Shown: positions 44,201-49,851 of the stretch, piece by piece | Layout of the letters: every line of letters starts with the position of its first letter | Numbering within the stretch: the stretch's first letter is position 1 | Assembly: GCA_021732005.1 (NCBI GenBank) | Contig: JAKFVT010000027.1 | Span: 62,001-126,000, forward strand | From: Mycobacterium sp. | GTDB taxonomy: Bacteria > Actinomycetota > Actinomycetes > Mycobacteriales > Mycobacteriaceae | DNA length: 64,000 nt | Direction: 5' to 3' | Position numbers and translations under genes: made by a program | The notes under the pieces: generated by a model | Told to the model about the DNA's origin: nothing | The model's input: the letters and a program-made list of their open reading frames with translations, nothing else | The model's database searches: none

Positions 44201-45066
44201 AGGCCGGTGAGCTCGGCGACCCTGGCCGGTGGATAGTCCGCCAGAAATTCGGGCATCGTCGCCCAGCCCTCGGTGTGTGCGGCGATGAAATCGCGGTCGA
44301 TGTCGCCGGATTCCACCAGCAGGTGCAGCAACCCGTTGAGCAGCGCCAGGTCGGTGCCGGGCCGGATCTGAAGGAAGAGGTCGGCCTTGTCCGCGGTGGC
44401 GGTGCGCCGCGGGTCGACGACGATCAGCTTGGCCCCGGCCCTCAGGCGATCGGCCATCCGCAGGAACAGAATCGGATGACAGTCGGCCATATTGGCGCCG
44501 ATGACGAAAAACAGATCGGCACAGTCGATGTCGGTGTACGAACCGGGCGGCCCGTCGGCTCCGAGCGATTGCTTGTAGCCGGTCGCGGCACTGGCCATGC
44601 ACAATCGCGAGTTGGATTCGATGTTGACCGTGCGGATGAAACCCTTGGCCAGTTTGGTGGCGAGGTATTGCGCCTCGAGCGACATCTGACCGGAGACGTA
44701 GAGGGCGATCGAATCCGGGCCGTGCCGCGCCACGATGTCCGCCAGTCGCGCGCCGACCGTCGCGACGGCATCGTCGACGGATGCGGCTTCGAATTCCTCG
44801 CCGCGGGCGGGCCGGATCAGGGCATTCATCGCGCGACCGTCGGCACTGCCCATCAATTCGGCATGCGTGGCACCCTTCGTGCACAGGCGACCCGAGTTGG
44901 TGGGGTGAAGCCGGTCACCGACAACACTGGCGATGACCGGACCTCCAGGGCCGGGTGTGGTGCGCACCTCGATGCCACACCCGACGCCGCAATACGAGCA
45001 GGCGGTGCGGATGTGGTCGGCGCACTCTCTCCCGGCAGCCACGGCGCAACAGTGCCCGGCGGACAT
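41266..45066 (-). CDS. nasN: Assimilatory nitrate reductase fused to a flavoprotein reductase (NasN)
   Basis: A single 1266-residue chain joins a NasA-type molybdopterin nitrate reductase (about 1-725) to a sulfite-reductase-alpha/CPR-like flavoprotein (about 739-1266). The 4Fe-4S ligands are Cys23, Cys26, Cys30 and Cys62, and Cys156 in RLCMASA is the likely Mo ligand. The flavodoxin part starts VVLWASQTGNAEDLA (FMN); FAD and NADPH parts follow, with RFYSISSSPL, GGVCSTYLAD and GAGTGIAPFRGFLQER. NADPH electrons could thus flow internally to nitrate. NasN of this form is reported from M. smegmatis. The gene lies just upstream of narK-nirBD on the same strand. The start lacks a clear Shine-Dalgarno; the given ATG is the best choice. 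Confidence 0.93.
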   Translation of the reverse strand: MSAGHCCAVAAGRECADHIRTACSYCGVGCGIEVRTTPGPGGPVIASVVGDRLHPTNSGRLCTKGATHAELMGSADGRAMNALIRPARGEEFEAASVDDAVATVGARLADIVARHGPDSIALYVSGQMSLEAQYLATKLAKGFIRTVNIESNSRLCMASAATGYKQSLGADGPPGSYTDIDCADLFFVIGANMADCHPILFLRMADRLRAGAKLIVVDPRRTATADKADLFLQIRPGTDLALLNGLLHLLVESGDIDRDFIAAHTEGWATMPEFLADYPPARVAELTGLSEADIRCAATMIAEAGEWMSLWTMGLNQSTHGTWNTNAICNLHLATGAICRPGSGPLSLTGQPNAMGGREMGYMGPGLPGQRSVASAEDRSFVEAMWGLEPATIRTEVNRGTIDMFERMAAGDIKACWIICTNPVASVPNRAAVVDGLRAAELVVTQDAYADTATNRFADVVLPAALWAESDAVMVNSERNLTLVRQCVSPVGDARPDWQLICQVAAAMGFGAHFDYQSSEEIFDEIRGFANAQTGYDIRGVSYRRLRETPVQWPCPPGDTDDRHSIRYLADGVLTFATPSGRAVFHARPHMEPHECPDDAFPLLLNTGRLPHQWHTMTKTGRVDKLTRLDNGPFVEIHPADAAALDILDGQPVEVSSRRGRAVLPAVVTDRVRPGNCFAPFHWNDEHGDDVTVNAVTNDAVDPQSLQPELKVCAVRLHPVGAPPVQVQPDRTRLAGNGPVVLWASQTGNAEDLAIRLVDEFAAQGIDAESAAMADIHPARLAGVRNVFVVTSTFGDGGPPDNGADFWDRLSSPDPPALDGLEFAVLGIGDRSYGQFCGHARALDARLAELGGRRLLDRHDTEIHDDDTVDAWIRRIVTLVNPAAVPFIPTVSTPKRFTRANPIHAKLSRNLRLTPRSAAKEVREFGFDISEHDVGYSVGDSLGVMPINDDDDVAEWLSVTGLSGDDVVEVDGAQCSLREALTTSYDICRLTPNLVTFLADAATDKAVVKHLRSALADLESWRLGRNGIDAIRAFGVRADAAQWQDALVRLAPRFYSISSSPLISPHEVQLTVSVVRYDGPDGARRGGVCSTYLADRAADAATPIFLQHSPHFRPPQDRCAPIVMIGAGTGIAPFRGFLQERRALGHTGRNWLFFGDQHRAENFYYADDLTDMVEDGFLSRLDLAFSRDQAKRIYVQNKMIDNGALLWGWLQDGAHVYVCGDANGMATGVDAALSTIIATHGHLSAEAAHDYKRELVATKRYLRDVY

Positions 45067-45150
45067 TACGGGAGGCGCCGACGCGCGTTATCGCGACAAT
45101 AAAGCGCGCTCACATCGTCGGCGGCGCTGGTGTGAGAACTCGCCCGGCGA

Positions 45151-45167
45151 TGTAACACTTGTCAACA
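45151..45167. promoter_or_regulatory. Candidate TetR operator at the regulator's own start codon
   Basis: TGTAACACTTGTCAACA shares the half-site GTCAACA with a site before the efflux gene and covers the start region of the TetR gene. The left half matches less well. TAACAC (45153-45158) inside it could be the -10 of a leaderless transcript. Autoregulation is inferred. Confidence 0.45.
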
Positions 45168-45775
45168 TGGCAACCGCCTCCTACCACCACGGCAATCTTC
45201 GGCAGGCCCTGCTCGAGCACGGCGTCGCGCTCGCCCGGGCAGGTGGGCCGGACGCGGTGGTGCTGCGCGACGTCCAGCGCCTCGCCGGGGTGAGCAACTC
45301 GGCCGCCTATCGGCACTACGCCGATCGCCACGCGCTGCTGGCAGCCGTGAAGGTGTACGGCATGAGCGAACTCGGCGCGCGGATGCTCGACGCCATCGAC
45401 CAGGCATCCGGTGATCCCTCGCCTGCCGACCGTGCCCTGGCACGGTTCCGCGCCACCGGGCAGGCGTATGTCGAATTCTCCCTCGTCGAACCGGGCCTGT
45501 TCCGCACCGCGTTCGCCCTCGACGGCCAGCCGGGCGAGGACGAGGTGCCCGCCGACCGTCATCCCTTCCAGATCCTGCGCGGGTGCGTCGACGACCTGGT
45601 GTCAGCGGGAGTTCTCGCCGAGGACGCCAGGGACGGTTTCGACGAAGCGGCCTGGGCCGCGGTGCACGGGGTGGCAACGCTTTTTCTCGACGGCCCGCTG
45701 AGCGAGGCCGGTATCGAACGCAAGCATCTGATCACTGACCGGCTGCTCGACGTGATCGGCGCCGGCCTGCGCTGA
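45167..45775 (+). CDS. TetR-family regulator, probable repressor of the adjacent efflux pump
   Basis: A 202-residue TetR protein. The helix-turn-helix spans about residues 5-52 (SYHHGNLRQALLEHGVALARAGGPDAVVLRDVQRLAGVSNSAAYRHYADRHALLAAV). A WHG-type C-terminal ligand domain follows, with EPGLFRTAF and LFLDGPLSE. It is followed 75 nt downstream by a DHA2 exporter on the same strand, with two palindromes in the gap, so it should repress the pump until a drug-like ligand binds. The ligand cannot be predicted. Upstream in-frame codons lack TetR similarity. Confidence 0.87.
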   Translation: MATASYHHGNLRQALLEHGVALARAGGPDAVVLRDVQRLAGVSNSAAYRHYADRHALLAAVKVYGMSELGARMLDAIDQASGDPSPADRALARFRATGQAYVEFSLVEPGLFRTAFALDGQPGEDEVPADRHPFQILRGCVDDLVSAGVLAEDARDGFDEAAWAAVHGVATLFLDGPLSEAGIERKHLITDRLLDVIGAGLR

Positions 45776-45781
45776 ACCAAA

Positions 45782-45835
45782 TGTTGACAACGTTAACTTC
45801 CGTTGGCATGCTGGTCGATGTTAACGCCGTCAACA
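45782..45835 (+). promoter_or_regulatory. Efflux-gene promoter with two palindromic TetR-type operators
   Basis: Two 17-bp sites share half-sites. TGTTGACAACGTTAACT (45782-45798) includes a consensus -35, TTGACA (45784-45789). TGTTAACGCCGTCAACA (45819-45835) has 7-bp arms with one mismatch. A weak -10, CATGCT (45807-45812), lies 17 bp after the -35, between the sites. A repressor bound at both would cover the promoter and the transcription start. The linked TetR gene is the obvious candidate. Confidence 0.7.
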
Positions 45836-45850
45836 TAAAGGACGCCGCCC

Positions 45851-47413
45851 ATGTCCGTCGACACCCAGCCGCTTCCGGCATCCGACAAGGCGGGTCGGCG
45901 TGGCCAGCCGGTCGCGATCCTCGCGGTCGTCCTGGTCGCCGCCCTGGCCATCAACGTCGAGACAACGATCGTCAATGTTGCTCTGCCGACCCTGAATTCG
46001 GCCCTCGGCGCCTCCACCCGGGCGCTGCAGTGGATCGTCGACGCCTACAACCTCGCCTTCGCGGCGTTGGTCCTGGCCGGCGGCACCATCGGCGACCGGT
46101 TCGGCCGGCGGGGCACCCTGATCGCGGGCCTGACCCTGTTCGCGGCGGCCAGCGTCGGCGCCGCTCTGTGCACGTCGACCGGACCGCTGATCGGCATGCG
46201 GCTGGTCATGGGCGTGGCCTCGGCACTGATCTACCCGACGACGCTGGCCATCATCACCGACACCTTCCGCGATCCCCGGCACCGCGCGGCGGCCATCGGA
46301 GTCTGGGGCGCGGTCACCGGCCTCGGCGTGGCCGTCGGGCCCATCCTCGGCGGCGCCCTGCTCGAGGTGTTCTGGTGGGGCAGCCTGTTTCTCGCGCTGG
46401 CGCCGATCGCGGTGGCCGCCGCGCTGGCCGCCCCGATCGTCATCCCGGCCTCGACGCCCGGCAGGCATCATCGGCTGGATCGCGGCGGGCTCGTGCTGTC
46501 AGTCGTGATGCTCGGCGCGCTGGTCTACACGATCATCGAAGCGCCCGACCGCGGGTGGACCAGCGCGCCCACCCTGGCCGGATTCGCCGTCGCGCTGATC
46601 GCCGCGGTGAGCTTCGCGTGGTGGGAACGCCGCCGATCCGACCCGCTGATCGACATCAGCCTGTTCACCAACCTGCGATTCAGCGCCGCCAGCGGTGCGG
46701 TGACCGTCGCCTTCTTCGCACTGTTCGGGTTCATCTTCCTGATCACCCAATTCATGCAGCTGCTGCAGGGCAACAGCCCGCTGGAGACCGGCGTCCGTAT
46801 CCTGCCCGTCGCCCTGTCCATCGCCGTCGGCTCGATCCTCGGCACCCGGTTGGCGGTGACGCGGATCGGCACCAAACTCGTTGTCTTCGTTGGCCTTCTA
46901 CTGCTGACGGCATCGTTCGGCTGGATCGCGGCCAGCGATCTGGGGGTCACCTATCCGACGATGGCCATGCAGATGGTGCTACTGGGCGGTGGACTCGGGC
47001 TGACCACGGCACCGGCCACCGACTCGATCATGGGCGTGGTGCGGCCCGAGCAGGCCGGGGCGGGGTCGGCGGTCAACGACGCCACCCGCCAGGTCGGCGG
47101 CACCCTCGGGGTCGCGGTCATCGGCAGCATCTTCTCCACCCTCTACATCCGGCACCTGGCCGACAGCCCGACGGTGAGCGCATTACCGCCGGCCGCGCAG
47201 TCGACCGCGCGTGAGGGGCTGGCCCAAGGGCTCGCGGTAGCCGGCCAGGCGCCGCCGCCATTCGCCGGCGCGGTGCGTGGCGCCGTCGACACCGCGTTCC
47301 TCGCCGGGATGCAGGCCGGATGCCTGACCGCAGCCGGGGTCTGCCTGGCCGGGGCGGTATTTGTGCTGGCAGTGCTGCCATCGCACCCGAAAGCAACGGT
47401 TGCCGAATCCTAG
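45851..47413 (+). CDS. MFS drug exporter, DHA2 (EmrB/QacA) family
   Basis: A 520-residue membrane protein with 14 predicted helices. The N-terminus has AINVETTIVNVALPTLNSALGAS, LQWIVDAYNLAFAALVLAGGTIGDRFGRRGTLIAG (motif A between helices 2 and 3) and GLGVAVGPILGGALLEVFWWGSLF (motif C, typical of drug antiporters). The central cytoplasmic loop and SAVNDATRQVGGTLGVAVIGSIF near helix 13 fit DHA2 proteins. It should export hydrophobic or cationic drugs by proton antiport. Its promoter carries two TetR operators. Confidence 0.9.
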   Translation: MSVDTQPLPASDKAGRRGQPVAILAVVLVAALAINVETTIVNVALPTLNSALGASTRALQWIVDAYNLAFAALVLAGGTIGDRFGRRGTLIAGLTLFAAASVGAALCTSTGPLIGMRLVMGVASALIYPTTLAIITDTFRDPRHRAAAIGVWGAVTGLGVAVGPILGGALLEVFWWGSLFLALAPIAVAAALAAPIVIPASTPGRHHRLDRGGLVLSVVMLGALVYTIIEAPDRGWTSAPTLAGFAVALIAAVSFAWWERRRSDPLIDISLFTNLRFSAASGAVTVAFFALFGFIFLITQFMQLLQGNSPLETGVRILPVALSIAVGSILGTRLAVTRIGTKLVVFVGLLLLTASFGWIAASDLGVTYPTMAMQMVLLGGGLGLTTAPATDSIMGVVRPEQAGAGSAVNDATRQVGGTLGVAVIGSIFSTLYIRHLADSPTVSALPPAAQSTAREGLAQGLAVAGQAPPPFAGAVRGAVDTAFLAGMQAGCLTAAGVCLAGAVFVLAVLPSHPKATVAES

Positions 47414-47448
47414 GTTTCGGGTGACCGAAAACGCGGTATAGTCGAGCC

Positions 47449-47640
47449 ATGACGAGCATGGATCTGGTGCAGATCGCGGGTGTTCCGTGGCCGCGCTACA
47501 AGCTCGTCGCTCTGATGCTCGGCCTGATCGTGTTCGCCGTGGTCGGCGTCGTCACGATGAGCGCCGCCCCCGCCGTGCTACTGGCCGCCGGCAGCTCGAC
47601 CGCGGTGTGGCTCGCGTTCGGGCTGCGCCGCAGCCGCTAA
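47449..47640 (+). CDS. Small two-helix membrane protein, unknown function
   Basis: A protein of 63 residues with two hydrophobic segments (about residues 19-36 and 41-57), and a positively charged C-terminus GLRRSR. Nothing in it suggests an enzyme. A good -10, TATAGT (47437-47442), ends 6 nt before the ATG, which makes a leaderless gene with its own promoter rather than a continuation of the exporter gene. It ends convergently with the SRPBCC gene, with stop codons overlapping by 4 nt. The clean promoter and codon use are what support it as a real gene. Confidence 0.65.
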   Translation: MTSMDLVQIAGVPWPRYKLVALMLGLIVFAVVGVVTMSAAPAVLLAAGSSTAVWLAFGLRRSR

Positions 47641-48050
47641 CGCTCCAGAACTCGTTTCAGGGTCGCCAGGTCGGCCGCCACCGCAGCCGCGTCGGCCGCG
47701 TAGTCGTCGTCGGACATCTCCGGCCTGCGCCGCAACGTGAACACCACCTCGCACCAGTTTTCGCCGGCAGGCACCACCCGCAACGGATTGAACACCGGCT
47801 CACCCGACGGCAGATTCACCACATGGTCGAGGACGCCGAGATCGTTGGCCGGGGTGAACTCGATCGTGATCTCCCCCATCGGTGACTGCGCGACCCAGGT
47901 GTCGCCGACCCGGGTCAGCTCGCTCGTCGCCAGGCCTGCCGCCCACTGCGGCAGGTGAGCCGGATCGGATGCGTAGCGATACACCTCGAGCGCCGACCTG
48001 TTGATCCACGCGCTGATGTGCCGGGACTCGTTCGCGGTGTCGTCGGTCAT
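47637..48050 (-). CDS. SRPBCC-family protein (Rv1546-like)
   Basis: A 137-residue protein with the START/Bet v1-like fold used to bind hydrophobic ligands. Typical segments are ISAWINRSALEVYRYASDPAHLPQWAAGLATSELTRVGDTWVAQSPMGEITIEF and the long last helix SDDDYAADAAAVAADLATLKRVLER. M. tuberculosis has a similar gene (Rv1546) beside dnaE1. The ligand and role are unknown. It starts within the last codons of the MerR gene (4-nt overlap), so the two are made together. Confidence 0.82.
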   Translation of the reverse strand: MTDDTANESRHISAWINRSALEVYRYASDPAHLPQWAAGLATSELTRVGDTWVAQSPMGEITIEFTPANDLGVLDHVVNLPSGEPVFNPLRVVPAGENWCEVVFTLRRRPEMSDDDYAADAAAVAADLATLKRVLER

Positions 48051-48439
48051 GGTTGTCCTTCGTTGCAGTGAATCCCGCACGTGCAGGTGTCGATCGACGG
48101 ACAGGTGCAGGCCATCGCCCATTCGATGATGCCGCGAGCCCGGGCCAGCGTCGCCAGCTGCGCATCGATATCGGCCAGCTTCGCCTCGGCCAGTGCGCGG
48201 CTGGCCGGCCGCCCGGGCGCCTGGTCCTGCAGCAACACGGCGATCTCGTCGAGGGTGAACCCGGCGGCCTTGCACAGCCCGATGACCTCGAGCCTGGTCA
48301 GCACGGCGCCGTCGTAACGGCGCTGCCCGCCGGCCCGCGACGGCACAGGCAGCAGCCCGATCTTCTCGTAGTAACGCACCGTGGTCGCCGCCACGTCGGT
48401 GCGGCGAGCAACGTCGCCGATGGAGAGCGCAGTGGTCAT
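48047..48439 (-). CDS. MerR-family regulator with Cys-rich C-terminus
   Basis: A 130-residue MerR regulator. The N-terminal winged helix is SIGDVARRTDVAATTVRYYEKIGLLPVPSRAGGQRRYDGAVLTRLEVIGLCKAAGFTLDEIAVLL, followed by a coiled dimer helix. The end ACTCPSIDTCTCGIHCNEGQP has five Cys and a His, a likely metal or thiol sensor. I prefer the ATG with GGAAGG about 5 nt upstream over an in-frame GTG two codons earlier. It reads away from a PPOX gene, and a MerR-type dyad lies between them. Confidence 0.88.
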   Translation of the reverse strand: MTTALSIGDVARRTDVAATTVRYYEKIGLLPVPSRAGGQRRYDGAVLTRLEVIGLCKAAGFTLDEIAVLLQDQAPGRPASRALAEAKLADIDAQLATLARARGIIEWAMACTCPSIDTCTCGIHCNEGQP

Positions 48440-48458
48440 GGGCACCTTCCCGGACTGC

Positions 48459-48489
48459 TTGACTTGGAGCCAACTCTAAGTCCTTCAAT
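48459..48489 (+). promoter_or_regulatory. MerR-type promoter with 19-bp spacer and dyad
   Basis: A -35, TTGACT (48459-48464), and a -10, TTCAAT (48484-48489), are separated by 19 bp, longer than normal and typical of promoters that MerR proteins remodel. The dyad ACTTGGAGCCAACTCTAAGT (48462-48481) lies over the spacer, with 8-bp arms (one mismatch) and a 4-bp centre. The -10 ends 7 nt before the downstream ATG. The linked MerR gene is the likely activator, and would act on the PPOX gene and possibly on itself. Confidence 0.75.
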
Positions 48490-48496
48490 GGCCGCT

Positions 48497-48940
48497 ATGG
48501 ATACCTTGCGCGCCAGCCGCTACGCCCAGCTGCGGACCTACCGCCGAGACGGCAGCGGAGTCGACACCCCCATCTGGTTCCACCTCGACGGCTCCACCCT
48601 GGTGTTCCGCACCAAGGTGGGGCCCAAGACCAAGCGGATCGTCAACGACCCGCGGGTGCAGCTGCGAGTGTGTGACTACAAGGGCCGCGTGCCCGGCTCC
48701 GCTCCCGCGTTCGACGGGCACGCGAGCCTGCTGTCGGGCGCCGCGGCCGAACACGCCAATCGGCAGCTGCACGCGCGGTACGGCTGGCAGTACAACCTCG
48801 TCCCGCTGCTACCCCTGCCCGGCGTCAACAATGTCGACGCCGGCTTGCCGTGGCGGGAAAAGTGGCAGCGGGTCCGCACCCGAACCGTCTGGCCGGGCAG
48901 CGCGATCGTGCGGGTCGAGCTGACCGGCCGCCTCCGCTGA
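48497..48940 (+). CDS. PPOX-class, probably F420-dependent, flavoenzyme-like protein
   Basis: A 147-residue split-barrel protein of the PPOX/FDOR-B group resembling the Rv2061 family: LRASRYAQLRTYRRDGSGVDTPIWFHLDGSTLVFRTKVGPKTKRIVNDPRVQLRVCDYKGR. Relatives use F420 or heme; the substrate is unknown. Two ATG codons are in frame; I chose the second because the -10 (TTCAAT) ends 7 nt before it, and the first overlaps that -10. It is transcribed from the MerR-type promoter, so a metal or oxidant response is possible. Confidence 0.82.
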   Translation: MDTLRASRYAQLRTYRRDGSGVDTPIWFHLDGSTLVFRTKVGPKTKRIVNDPRVQLRVCDYKGRVPGSAPAFDGHASLLSGAAAEHANRQLHARYGWQYNLVPLLPLPGVNNVDAGLPWREKWQRVRTRTVWPGSAIVRVELTGRLR

Positions 48941-49035
48941 GCGACAACCATCGCGGCCCGTTAGTGTGGCTAGATCAACGGCACACGGGTCCAGCGAAGG
49001 TGGTGCGCGATGCGGGTTCCGGCGATGGTACCGAG

Positions 49036-49842
49036 GTGCTGAAGCGCGACGTCGGCGCCGAGATCGATGTGACGGTCACGGCGCCAACGACTTTGGAGTT
49101 CCAGATCGCCGTCGCCCCGGTTCCGGGGGCGCACCTCACCGAATCGCTGGAATACCGCGTCAACGGAAAACTCATCAGCCCAGACGAGATCATCGGCGAG
49201 CACGGCACCCGCATTCATCGCTTCGATGCCGGTGAGGGCTCGGTGACCACTTCGTATCGCGCCACCATCGAGGGCCGCATCGATCCGCCACCCGTGCGCG
49301 ATATCGACCTCTCGACCTATCTGCGGCCCAGCCGCTACGCCGAAGCCGACAAGTTCTTCGGCTACGCCGCAACCGAATTCGGCCAATACGCGAACTCCGT
49401 CACGGTGTTGGAGAAGGTGTCGTCATGGGTGGGGACACGGCTGAATTACGTTCCGGGATCGAGTGATCCGACCGACGGCGCGGTGGACACGCTGCTCGCC
49501 GGCGCCGGCGTTTGCCGCGATTACGCGCATCTGGTGATCGCGCTGCTGCGCGCGGTGAACGTCCCGGCCCGGCTGGTCGCGGTCTATGCACCGGGCTGTG
49601 ACCCGATGGACTTCCACGCCGTCGCCGAGGCGTTCGTCGACGGCGCCTGGCAGGTCGTCGACGCGACCTGCCTGGCACCACGTCAATCGATGGTGCGGAT
49701 CTCCACCGGCCGCGACGCCGCGGACACCGCGTTTCTGGACAACCACAACGGCGCGATCACGCTCAACAGCATGGAGGTCACCGCGGTCGTCGACGGCATG
49801 TTGCCGCTCGACTCGGTGCACGAACTGGTTGCGCTGAGCTGA
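49036..49842 (+). CDS. Transglutaminase-like cysteine protease family protein
   Basis: A 268-residue protein with an N-terminal beta domain (VGAEIDVTVTAPTTLEFQIAVAP) and a C-terminal transglutaminase-like core. The catalytic Cys lies in AGAGVCRDYAHLVIALLRAVNVPARLV, and the His and Asp in DFHAVAEAFVDGAWQVVDATC. Similar proteins occur widely in actinobacteria beside peptide-ligase genes, but no such partner is here. Its substrate is unknown. I start it at the GTG before KRDVGAEI, where similarity begins; other GTG codons upstream are possible, and neither has a clear Shine-Dalgarno. It ends 9 nt from the end of dnaE1. Confidence 0.8.
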   Translation: MLKRDVGAEIDVTVTAPTTLEFQIAVAPVPGAHLTESLEYRVNGKLISPDEIIGEHGTRIHRFDAGEGSVTTSYRATIEGRIDPPPVRDIDLSTYLRPSRYAEADKFFGYAATEFGQYANSVTVLEKVSSWVGTRLNYVPGSSDPTDGAVDTLLAGAGVCRDYAHLVIALLRAVNVPARLVAVYAPGCDPMDFHAVAEAFVDGAWQVVDATCLAPRQSMVRISTGRDAADTAFLDNHNGAITLNSMEVTAVVDGMLPLDSVHELVALS

Positions 49843-49851
49843 TCGCTTGGC

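Noticed and set aside
45067..45150. GlnR-like or leader elements before nasN
   Set aside because: I found no AC pairs with nine-base spacing and no convincing Shine-Dalgarno. GATAAC at 45092-45087 could be a -10, but is not enough for a claim.
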